From the NCBI RefSeq assembly GCF_900637205.1, contig NZ_LR134355.1:1550001-1614000 (forward strand): a stretch of DNA of 64,000 nt, written 5' to 3'. This DNA comes from Mycolicibacterium chitae. Lineage in GTDB: Bacteria > Actinomycetota > Actinomycetes > Mycobacteriales > Mycobacteriaceae. The notes below the pieces were generated by a model. The model did no database searches and had not been told where the DNA came from. It was given only the letters and a program-made list of their open reading frames with translations. Each line of letters opens with the position of its first letter. Within the stretch, counting starts at the first letter, position 1. The position numbers and the translations under genes were made by a program. Shown here one piece after another: positions 57,265 through 64,000 of the stretch.

Positions 57265-58064
57265 AAGTCGAACCCGCCGAAGTCCCCGCCACCGAAGTCG
57301 CCGCCGCCGAAGTCGCCCCAGCCGCCCCCGTCGCCGCCGCTGTCCCAGCCGCCGCCGTCGCCGAAGTCGCCGCCGGAGTCCATGCCCGCGTCGTAGCCCT
57401 GATCGAACCCGTCGCCGTAACCGCTCTCGAAGGCCTGCGCGTCATAGCCGACACCGCTCATGCCGGAGAACATCGCGTTGAACAGCAGCACCGAGCCCAG
57501 GCCCCAGGCGCCGGCGACCAGCGCGGGCTTCCACCACGGCTCGGAGTACCAGCCCGCGGGCACCGGGCGCCCGGCCACGCGGCCGCCGGGGTAGTAGTTC
57601 GGGGTCCGGGCGGTCGGGCCGGGGGAGGCCTCGATCTGCCGGCCCTCGAACTCGACGCGACGGTCCTCGGTGACCCGGCCCGCGGACGACTGTCCGGCCA
57701 GCGATTCCAGTTCCGGTCCGGGATCCATGCCCATCGCGGTGCGCGCGGCGCGCACGTAGTAGAGGCCCTCGAGCGCGCTTTCCTTGGCCAGCATCGCCTG
57801 CTTGGGGGTGGTCGCCTGCTCGATCGCCGACGACGCGGCCGTATAACGCTCGGACGCGTCGGCCATCGCCTGCTTGGAGGCGTCGTCGTTGCCCGACAGG
57901 TTGAGCACCTGCCCGCCCAGGCGCTCGATCACGCGCCGGGCGTCGGCGCGGGCGTCGTCCAGCGAGACCTCCGCCCGTCGTCCGGAGGCCTGCGACGAGC
58001 TGTAGACCACCAGCCCGATCGCGCCGACAACGACAAGGAGCAGGATCAGCAGGGCGCCGTTCAT
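57261..58064 (-). CDS. DUF1542-like membrane protein with Gly/Asp-rich tail
   Basis: A 267-residue protein. One N-terminal membrane helix (ALLILLLVVVGAIGLVVYSS) is followed by a helical region (about residues 30-120) with the DUF1542-like pattern, a second hydrophobic stretch (KPALVAGAWGLGSVLLFNAM, about 180-199) and a low-complexity tail of GGDFG/GGGW repeats ending GGFDF. Such tails occur in TPM-domain and related surface proteins. Function unknown. Confidence 0.75.
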   Translation of the reverse strand: MNGALLILLLVVVGAIGLVVYSSSQASGRRAEVSLDDARADARRVIERLGGQVLNLSGNDDASKQAMADASERYTAASSAIEQATTPKQAMLAKESALEGLYYVRAARTAMGMDPGPELESLAGQSSAGRVTEDRRVEFEGRQIEASPGPTARTPNYYPGGRVAGRPVPAGWYSEPWWKPALVAGAWGLGSVLLFNAMFSGMSGVGYDAQAFESGYGDGFDQGYDAGMDSGGDFGDGGGWDSGGDGGGWGDFGGGDFGGGDFGGFDF

Positions 58065-58111
58065 GGGTCCAGACTACCGAGGGAGTCCGGCGGTTTCGCG
58101 GAACGCGAATC

Positions 58112-59299
58112 TCACTCCGCGCGGATGCCGAGTGCGGCGTACACCTCGTCGGACAGGGCCACGGTGCGCGGGTCGGCGTTGCACTTGGTGGCGTCGAAGA
58201 AGTTCATCACGTAGGCGTAGCCGATGCGGTGCTCGAGGTCGACGAACGCGTACGACCCGCCCGAGCCGCCGTGCCCGAAGCTGCGCAGGTTCGGTCCGGC
58301 CACCCCGCGTTGGTTGAGCATGTAGCCCAGGCCCCAGCCGTGGTCGGCCACCCGCGGGCCCAGCACCAGGTCGGCGTCGAATCCGCCCTGCGACAGGCGA
58401 ACTCGTTGCATGTGCTCTCGGCTCAGCAGCTTCTCGCACGCCATCGCGTTGTAGACCGTCGCCATGCCCAGCGCCGAGACGTGCGCATTGGTGCTGGGGA
58501 ACTCCGCGCTGCGCCAGGTGTCGATGGCGTGCACGCCCAACTCGTCGTCGGGCAGGAAGTTCATCGACACCGCCCAGCCGGCCATCGGGTGATCGTGCAG
58601 CGCGCGGGGCGGATCGGTGAGGCCGGCGTCGCGCAGCAGGTTGCGCACCGTCGGCTTGTTCACCATCTCCGCGCACCGGTGGTGTTCGCGGGCGGGCAGC
58701 CCGATGTGCACGTCGGCGCCGATCGGCTCGGCGATCTCGGTGCGCAGGTACTGGCCCAGGGTGCGGTCGGTGACGCGACGCACCACCTCGCCGAGGATGA
58801 AGCCGAACGTCACCACCTGATAGCCCTGCCCGGTGCCCGGGGCCCACCACGGTTCGGCCGCGGCGATCCGCGCGCAGACGGTGTCCCAGTCGGCGACCTC
58901 GTGCCAATCCATCGGCTCGCGGGGACCGATCACCCCGGAGCGGTGACCGAGCACCATCGCGACGGTGATGTCCTGCTTGCCGGCCTGGGCGAACTCCGGC
59001 CAGTACCGGGCGACGGGGGCGTCGAGGTCGATTTCGCCGCGGTCGGCCAGCAGGTGCACACACGTACTGGTCAGGCCCTTGCTGCCGGAGAAGACGCTAG
59101 CCAGCGTGTCCTGTCGCCACGGCCGGCGCCGCGCGGCATCGGCGTGCCCGCCCCAGAGGTTGACGACGAGTTGGCCGTCGACCCAGACCGCGACGGCGGC
59201 GCCGACCTCGTCGCGGGCGGTGAAGTTGTCCTCGAAGGCGGCGCGGACCCGGTCGAACTCCGGCGCGTGGGTGCCCTCGATGGTGACGGGGTGGGGCAT
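58112..59299 (-). CDS. lipP: Serine beta-lactamase-like esterase
   Basis: A 395-residue class C beta-lactamase/esterase family protein. SVFSGSKGLTS carries the SxxK nucleophile (about residues 74-77), the Tyr motif lies in PGTGQGYQVVTFGFI, and FGHGGSGGSYAFVD replaces the KTG motif with HGG. Expected to hydrolyse short esters in the cytosol. Corresponds to LipP (Rv2463). It is divergent from the methyltransferase gene across 209 bp in which no other gene is seen. Confidence 0.87.
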   Translation of the reverse strand: MPHPVTIEGTHAPEFDRVRAAFEDNFTARDEVGAAVAVWVDGQLVVNLWGGHADAARRRPWRQDTLASVFSGSKGLTSTCVHLLADRGEIDLDAPVARYWPEFAQAGKQDITVAMVLGHRSGVIGPREPMDWHEVADWDTVCARIAAAEPWWAPGTGQGYQVVTFGFILGEVVRRVTDRTLGQYLRTEIAEPIGADVHIGLPAREHHRCAEMVNKPTVRNLLRDAGLTDPPRALHDHPMAGWAVSMNFLPDDELGVHAIDTWRSAEFPSTNAHVSALGMATVYNAMACEKLLSREHMQRVRLSQGGFDADLVLGPRVADHGWGLGYMLNQRGVAGPNLRSFGHGGSGGSYAFVDLEHRIGYAYVMNFFDATKCNADPRTVALSDEVYAALGIRAE

Positions 59300-59508
59300 G
59301 GGACTCCAGAACAGCAGGCGGGCAGCCGCGACGGTGTTGTCGTCGGCTGTTGACCCCTGCGCCGAATGTAGGGGCGCCGCGCGGGGCGAGGCGAGTGTCG
59401 GCAGCGGATTGGAAGCGTTTCGAGACCCGCGCGTGACCCGAGAATTCGGAGGAAACTCCCAGGAAATTAAGGCCCGCCGCGGCGGTCAGGCTGCTCTAAG
59501 TTCAGCTG

Positions 59509-60597
59509 GTGAATTCACCTGGTGTGCCACCGGCGCGGGTCGCTCGCGTGGCAGAACGCTTCCGGCACATACTGTCCCGCCTGCACCAACGCAGCGCCCC
59601 GGCGCCGGCCGCGATGCTCGAAATGATCTTCGGGGCCTGGGTGGCCCAGGGCATCGCCGTGGCGGCCGAGTTGGGGGTCGCCGACGCCCTGGCCGACGGC
59701 CCGCTGCCCATCGACGAACTGGCGCGCCGCGTCGAGGCGGACCCGGATGCCCTGGGGCGGTTGCTGCGCGCGCTGATCGGCGAGGGCGTCTTCACCCAGC
59801 GGCGCGACGGTCGCTTCGCCCTCAACCCGTTGGCGGACTCGCTGCGCCGTGACGCCCCGGTGTCGGTGGCGGGCATGGCACGCTTCGTCGGGGCGCCCGC
59901 CCACCGCGAGCACTGGAGCCACCTGGTCGACGCGGTCCGCACCGGGAAGGCCGTCGTCCCCGCGCTGCGCGGCAAGCCGACCTTCGAGTACCTGCTCGAG
60001 GAGCCCGAGTTGGCCGGGATCTTCAACGATGCGATGACCAGCATCTCCGAGTTGGCGATCGCGCCGGTGGTGGCCGCCTATGACTTCGCCGCGTTCCCGA
60101 CCATCGCCGACGTCGGCGGCGGGCACGGTCGACTGCTGGCCGCGATCCTGGCCGCCGCGCCCGCCTCCCAGGGCGTGCTCTACGACCTGCCGCCCGTGGT
60201 GGCCGGCGCCCCGGCCCTGCTGGGCGAACACGGTGTGGCCGACCGGGTGCGCGTGCAGGCCGGGTCGTTCTTCGAGGCCGCGCCCGCCAAGGGTGACCTC
60301 TACGTGCTCAAGAGCATCATTCACGACTGGCCCGACGACGAGGCCGTGGCGATCCTGAGCAACATCCGCGCCGCGGCCGAACCCGGTGCCACGCTGGTGC
60401 TCGTCGAGGCGGTGATCCCGGCGCATCAGCGGTCGTTCCCCGGGAAGTGGACCGACATCGAGATGCTGGTCAATCTCGCCGCGCGGGAACGCACGGCCGA
60501 CGAACACGGCGCCCTGTTGCAGCGCGCCGGGTTCCGGATGACCCGAGTGGTTCCCACCGCCGCGCCGCTCAGCCTGGTGGAGGGCAGAGCGGTCTGA
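59509..60597 (+). CDS. SAM-dependent O-methyltransferase (methyltransferase_2 family)
   Basis: A 362-residue enzyme. An N-terminal winged-helix dimerisation domain (about residues 30-110: AVAAELGVADALADGPLPID) precedes a Rossmann domain with SAM motif I TIADVGGGHGRLLAAI, and YVLKSIIHDWPDDEAVAIL with the catalytic His of the plant-type O-methyltransferases. GTG start at 59509. Substrate unknown, possibly a phenolic or polyketide metabolite. It ends at a strong terminator. Confidence 0.85.
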   Translation: MNSPGVPPARVARVAERFRHILSRLHQRSAPAPAAMLEMIFGAWVAQGIAVAAELGVADALADGPLPIDELARRVEADPDALGRLLRALIGEGVFTQRRDGRFALNPLADSLRRDAPVSVAGMARFVGAPAHREHWSHLVDAVRTGKAVVPALRGKPTFEYLLEEPELAGIFNDAMTSISELAIAPVVAAYDFAAFPTIADVGGGHGRLLAAILAAAPASQGVLYDLPPVVAGAPALLGEHGVADRVRVQAGSFFEAAPAKGDLYVLKSIIHDWPDDEAVAILSNIRAAAEPGATLVLVEAVIPAHQRSFPGKWTDIEMLVNLAARERTADEHGALLQRAGFRMTRVVPTAAPLSLVEGRAV

Positions 60598-60618
60598 GGC
60601 CGGAGGTCGGACGCAAAA

Positions 60619-60659
60619 CAACAGGTCAGGCCGCAAAAACGGCCTGACCTGTTGATTTT
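60619..60659 (+). terminator. Intrinsic terminator after the O-methyltransferase gene
   Basis: CAACAGGTCAGGCCG (60619-60633) pairs perfectly with 60640-60654 around CAAAAA; ATTTTC follows. An A4 run precedes it, so it can also act on the minus strand after tRNA-Gly. Confidence 0.88.
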
Positions 60660-60663
60660 CTGG

Positions 60664-60734
60664 AGCGGGCGACGGGAATCGAACCCGCGTAGCTAGTTTG
60701 GAAGACTAGGGCTCTACCATTGAGCTACGCCCGC
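60664..60734 (-). tRNA. tRNA-Gly (TCC)
   Basis: Minus-strand cloverleaf: acceptor GCGGGCG/CGCCCGC, D arm GCTC...GAGC, anticodon loop CTTCCAA with anticodon TCC, T arm GCGGG TTCGATT CCCGT. Convergent with the O-methyltransferase gene and separated from it by the terminator. Confidence 0.96.
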
Positions 60735-60884
60735 GTGTACTGCACGAGCCAAAACTGTACGGCCCGGCCAAGATCATATCCAATCCGGTCCAGGACAGAT
60801 CCCGGCTGTCCGCCGTGACTTGGCCTTGCGCCGCATGTAGGCCGTAGGATGCCGAGGGCTTTTCGCTTCGCTGGAGGGCCGTAT

Positions 60885-60958
60885 CGGGGTGTAGCGCAGC
60901 TTGGTAGCGCATCCGCTTTGGGAGCGGAAGGCCGCAGGTTCAAATCCTGTCACCCCGA
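60885..60958 (+). tRNA. tRNA-Pro (TGG)
   Basis: Plus-strand cloverleaf: acceptor CGGGGTG/CACCCCG, D arm GCGC...GCGC, anticodon loop TTTGGGA with anticodon TGG, T arm GCAGG TTCAAAT CCTGT. It lies 43 bp before the trigger factor start, so the promoter of tig may be shared with this tRNA. Confidence 0.96.
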
Positions 60959-61001
60959 CAGAGCACCACCCCGACCGAACAGAAACGTCATAGGAGTACC
61001 C

Positions 61002-62414
61002 GTGAAGAGCACTGTCGAGCAACTGAGCCCCACGCGGGTACGCCTCAACATTGAGGTGCCGTTTGCCGAGCTCGAGCCCGATTTCGACCGCGCGTTCAAG
61101 CAGCTCGCCCAGCAGGTCCGCCTGCCCGGCTTCCGGCCCGGCAAGGCGCCGCGCAAGCTGCTCGAGGCCCGCATCGGCCGCGGTGCGGTGCTCGAGCAGG
61201 TCGTCAACGACGCGCTGCCCAGCCGCTACAGCGAGGCCGTGACCACCACCGACGTCAAGCCGCTGGGTCAGCCCGAGATCGAGATCACCAAGATCGAGGA
61301 CGGCGAGGAACTGGTGTTCACCGCCGAGGTCGACATCCGCCCGGAGATCACGCTGCCGGACCTGAGCGCGCTGAAGATCACCGTGGACGCGATCGAGGTC
61401 GCCGACGAGGACGTCGACAAGGAACTGCAGTCGCTGCGCGCGCGCTTCGGCACCCTGACCGGCGTCGACCGGCCGATCGCCGAGGGCGACTTCGTCTCGA
61501 TCGACCTGTCGGCCACCGTCGACGGCGAGGACGTGCCGGAGGCCAAGACCGAGGGCCTGTCCCACGAGGTCGGCTCCGGCCAGCTGATCGAGGGCCTCGA
61601 CGACGCGCTGGTCGGGATGTCCGCCGAGGACACCAAGACCTTCACCACCACGCTGGTCGCCGGCCCGCACGCGGGTCAGGAGGCCGAGGTCACCGTCACC
61701 GTGGCGTCGGTCAAGGAGCGCGAGCTGCCCGAGGCCGACGACGAGTTCGCCCAGCTGGCAAGCGAATTCGACACCATCGACGAGCTGAAGGCCGACCTGA
61801 CCGAGCAGGTCAAGCGGCTCAAGCGCATCCAGCAGGCCGAGAAGATCCGCGACAACGCCCTCGAGGCCCTGCTGGAGCAGGTCGAGGTGCCGCTGCCGGA
61901 GCAGATCGTGCAGGCGCAGATCGACGACACCCTGCACAACGCCATCCACGGGCTGGACCACGACGAGGCCAAGTTCGAGGAGAACCTCAAGGAGCAGGGC
62001 TCCTCGCGTGAGGAGTTCGACGCCGAGTCCCGCACCAACGCCGAGAAGGCCGTCAAGACCCAGCTGCTGATGGACGCGCTGGCCGACGACCTGGAGATCC
62101 AGGTCGGGCAGAACGACATCACCGAGCGTCTGATGCTGATGTCGCGTCAGTACGGCATCGAGCCGCAGCAGCTCATCCAGGTGCTGCAGCAGAACAACCA
62201 GCTGCCGGCGATGTACGCCGACGTGCGCCGCGGCCTGACGGTCGCCGCGGTGGTCGAGGCGGCCAACGTCACCGACACCGACGGCAATGTCGTCGACACC
62301 AGCGAGTTCTTCGGCCGCGCCGAGGACGGCGAGGCTGCCGAGGACGACGCCGACGCTGGTGAGGACGCCGCCGACGACGCTGCCGAGGCCACCGAGGCCG
62401 CCGAGGCGAAATAA
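61002..62414 (+). CDS. tig: Trigger factor, ribosome-associated chaperone and prolyl isomerase
   Basis: A 470-residue protein. The ribosome-binding domain holds the signature [14 protein letters not shown] (GFRxGxxP). The FKBP-type PPIase domain (about residues 155-245) and the C-terminal chaperone arms follow, and the last 35 residues are Glu/Asp/Ala-rich and probably disordered. GTG 61002 with TAGGAG upstream. It binds nascent chains at the exit tunnel. It is followed by the clp protease genes. Confidence 0.95.
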   Translation: MKSTVEQLSPTRVRLNIEVPFAELEPDFDRAFKQLAQQVRLPGFRPGKAPRKLLEARIGRGAVLEQVVNDALPSRYSEAVTTTDVKPLGQPEIEITKIEDGEELVFTAEVDIRPEITLPDLSALKITVDAIEVADEDVDKELQSLRARFGTLTGVDRPIAEGDFVSIDLSATVDGEDVPEAKTEGLSHEVGSGQLIEGLDDALVGMSAEDTKTFTTTLVAGPHAGQEAEVTVTVASVKERELPEADDEFAQLASEFDTIDELKADLTEQVKRLKRIQQAEKIRDNALEALLEQVEVPLPEQIVQAQIDDTLHNAIHGLDHDEAKFEENLKEQGSSREEFDAESRTNAEKAVKTQLLMDALADDLEIQVGQNDITERLMLMSRQYGIEPQQLIQVLQQNNQLPAMYADVRRGLTVAAVVEAANVTDTDGNVVDTSEFFGRAEDGEAAEDDADAGEDAADDAAEATEAAEAK

Positions 62415-62425
62415 CGCCTAGAGCG
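62415..62425 (+). promoter_or_regulatory. Possible ClgR operator upstream of clpP1
   Basis: CGCCTAGAGCG starts at the first base after the tig stop. It fits the core CGCYNANRGCG of the actinobacterial ClgR motif as I remember it, with flanking A/T on both sides. ClgR activates clpP1P2 in mycobacteria and corynebacteria. The site is 83 bp before the clpP1 GTG. Confidence 0.5.
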
Positions 62426-62508
62426 AAAGCGCGCGTCCTGCGGAACGCGCGGTGCCGCGGTTTGGTTAGTGTCGAGCAATACCCATACGAGAAAGCAGGT
62501 AACCCGTC

Positions 62509-63102
62509 GTGACTGACATGCGTTCCGGTGGCATGGGCTTGAACCTCACCGATTCGGTCTATGAGCGGTTGCTGGCCGAGCGGATCATCTTCCTGGGCAC
62601 CCAGGTCGACGACGACATCGCCAATCGGCTGTGCGCGCAGATTCTGCTGCTCGCCGCCGAGGATCCGACCAAGGACATCAACCTCTACATCAACTCGCCG
62701 GGTGGTTCGGTGACGGCCGGCATGGCCATCTACGACACCATGGTGCTCGCACCGTGCGAGGTGGCCACCTACGCCATGGGGCTGGCGGCGTCGATGGGGC
62801 AGTTCCTGCTCGCGGCCGGCACCAAGGGCAAGCGCTTCGCCCTGCCGCACGCGCGGATCATGATGCACCAGCCGTCGGCGGGGATCGGCGGCAGCGCCGC
62901 GGACATCGCCATCCAGGCCGAGCAGTTCGCGCTGACCAAGAAGGAGATGAACCGGCTCAACGCGGAGTTCACCGGCCAGACCCTCGAGCGGATCGAGGCC
63001 GACGCCGACCGCGACCGTTGGTTCACCTCGCAGGAAGCCCTCGAGTACGGCTTCGTCGACCACATCATCACCCGCGCCCACCTGAACGGGAGTGCCTCAT
63101 GA
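62509..63102 (+). CDS. clpP1: ATP-dependent Clp protease proteolytic subunit 1
   Basis: A 197-residue ClpP peptidase. [21 protein letters not shown] at the N-terminus, oxyanion loop [12 protein letters not shown], nucleophile Ser in [12 protein letters not shown], and His in [14 protein letters not shown] 62509 lies after AAGCAGG. With ClpP2 it forms the mixed two-ring ClpP1P2 peptidase of mycobacteria, used with ClpX or ClpC1. Its stop overlaps the clpP2 ATG. Confidence 0.96.
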   Translation: MTDMRSGGMGLNLTDSVYERLLAERIIFLGTQVDDDIANRLCAQILLLAAEDPTKDINLYINSPGGSVTAGMAIYDTMVLAPCEVATYAMGLAASMGQFLLAAGTKGKRFALPHARIMMHQPSAGIGGSAADIAIQAEQFALTKKEMNRLNAEFTGQTLERIEADADRDRWFTSQEALEYGFVDHIITRAHLNGSAS

Positions 63103-63752
63103 GTCAGCCAGTCCACGGCGCCGCCGTGAATCCGATGCAGTCGCGCTACATCCTGCCGTCGTTCATCGAGCATTCGAGCTTCGGCGTCAAGGAGTCCAAC
63201 CCGTACAACAAGCTCTTCGAGGAGCGCATCATCTTCCTCGGGGTGCAGGTGGACGACGCGTCGGCCAACGACATCATGGCCCAGCTGCTGGTGCTCGAGT
63301 CGCTGGATCCCGACCGCGACATCACGATGTACATCAACTCCCCGGGTGGCTCGTTCACCTCGCTGATGGCGATCTACGACACCATGCAGTACGTCCGCGC
63401 CGACATCCAGACCGTGTGCCTGGGCCAGGCCGCCTCGGCCGCGGCGGTGCTGCTGGCCGCGGGCACCCCGGGCAAGCGCATGGCGCTGCCGAACGCGCGC
63501 GTGCTGATCCACCAGCCGGCCGTCGGCGGGGCCATCCAGGGCCAGGTCTCCGACCTCGAGATCCAGGCCGCCGAGATCGAGCGGATGCGCACCCTGATGG
63601 ACACCACGCTGGCGCGGCACACCAACAAGTCGCCCGAGCAGATCCGCAAGGACACCGACCGCGACAAGATCCTGACGGCCGAGGAGGCCAAGGAATACGG
63701 GATCATCGACACCGTGCTGGAGTACCGGAAGCTCTCGGCGCAGACCGCCTGA
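63099..63752 (+). CDS. clpP2: ATP-dependent Clp protease proteolytic subunit 2
   Basis: A 217-residue ClpP peptidase with a longer N-terminal propeptide-like segment (about residues 1-15). [12 protein letters not shown], nucleophile Ser in [13 protein letters not shown], and His in [12 protein letters not shown] are visible. Translationally coupled to clpP1 by a 4-nt ATGA overlap, which fits their assembly into one hetero-tetradecamer. Confidence 0.96.
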   Translation: MSQPVHGAAVNPMQSRYILPSFIEHSSFGVKESNPYNKLFEERIIFLGVQVDDASANDIMAQLLVLESLDPDRDITMYINSPGGSFTSLMAIYDTMQYVRADIQTVCLGQAASAAAVLLAAGTPGKRMALPNARVLIHQPAVGGAIQGQVSDLEIQAAEIERMRTLMDTTLARHTNKSPEQIRKDTDRDKILTAEEAKEYGIIDTVLEYRKLSAQTA

Positions 63753-63982
63753 CCCCCGGGCGGGTCGTCGCCACGCATCCCGAACGGATAACTGCGACGA
63801 CACGCCAGGGACACGGCAGCGCGTTGCGCACGCGACGGGACGCCTGAGGCGATATGTTTCGTGCCACAGAGGAATACCAACGGCGCTATTCGCTTCATCG
63901 GTCGCCCGTACTCGGGTCTAGCGGGTAGCGTCGGGATGAAGACCTACCGACATTCGGCTACAGGAAGTAGGACACCACCACT

Positions 63983-64000
63983 ATGGCGCGCATCGGAGAC
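63983..64000 (+). CDS. clpX: ClpX ATPase, first six codons (cut by the window end)
   Basis: ATG 63983 begins MARIGD, the conserved N-terminus of mycobacterial ClpX, and GGAAGTAGGA lies about 12-21 bases upstream. ClpX unfolds substrates for ClpP1P2, so the tig-clpP1-clpP2-clpX order is complete. The 230-bp gap 63753-63982 has no gene and is likely to hold the clpX promoter. Confidence 0.82.

Overview
The window comes from a high-GC actinobacterium of the Mycobacteriaceae, most likely an environmental Mycobacterium/Mycolicibacterium-type species. The evidence is a PPE protein, a mycolate reductase (CmrA/Rv2509 family), mycothiol-linked chemistry, a WS/DGAT plus PlsB2 lipid cluster, a DUF222/HNH '13E12' protein, and gene order that follows the M. 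tuberculosis Rv2511-to-Rv2457 region for most of its length. Gene names rest on my recognition of protein families and synteny; no database search was run.

Layout. 0-2.4 kb: end of an acyl-ACP desaturase gene, then a cobalamin riboswitch that precedes a single PPE gene. 2.4-10.4 kb: tRNA-His, orn, a HerA-type ATPase, cmrA, an MFS transporter, an MmpS-like lipoprotein/membrane protein, an S9 peptidase and two tiny membrane proteins. 10.4-21.3 kb: TetR regulator (bkaR type) divergent from a leucine/branched-chain keto acid catabolic operon (accD1-accA1-fadE19-maoC-citE-bkdABC), followed by echA14 on the other strand. 21.37-29.03 kb: an integrated element of about 7.7 kb bounded by a 26-bp direct repeat of the 3' end of tRNA-Arg(TCT). 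29.2-38.1 kb: lipQ, a WS/DGAT acyltransferase, a HAD-PlsC fusion, plsB2 (acylglycerol and phospholipid synthesis) and a CopD/CtaG-type membrane protein. 38.1-38.7 kb: a degenerate tract with broken genes next to a DUF222/HNH gene. 40-48.5 kb: ssbB, ettA, the 180-kDa-class NAD-glutamate dehydrogenase, a hotdog thioesterase and a conserved unknown. 48.5-60.6 kb: glbO, a PknH-type sensor protein, an HNH protein, DUF5130, pepN, a CPWC reductase, an MpaB-type oxygenase, rpiB, nei2, lipP and an O-methyltransferase. 60.6-64 kb: tRNA-Gly, tRNA-Pro, tig, clpP1, clpP2 and the first codons of clpX.

The most unusual part is the integrated element. It encodes a tyrosine integrase, an AlpA/Xis-like HTH protein, a chain of eight genes all joined by 4-nt start/stop overlaps (including a D5-type primase/helicase and a WhiB-like protein), and an HK97-fold-like major capsid protein. 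I see no portal, protease, terminase or tail gene. The linker of the primase gene carries five exact copies, in both orientations, of a 10-bp motif plus a 17-bp direct repeat, which looks like an origin built into coding sequence. A 27-bp perfect inverted repeat lies downstream of the capsid gene. The element resembles the phiRv1/phiRv2 prophage-like elements of M. tuberculosis but is stripped down, and is best read as a phage-satellite-like (capsid-forming) island that would depend on a helper phage. That reading is inference.
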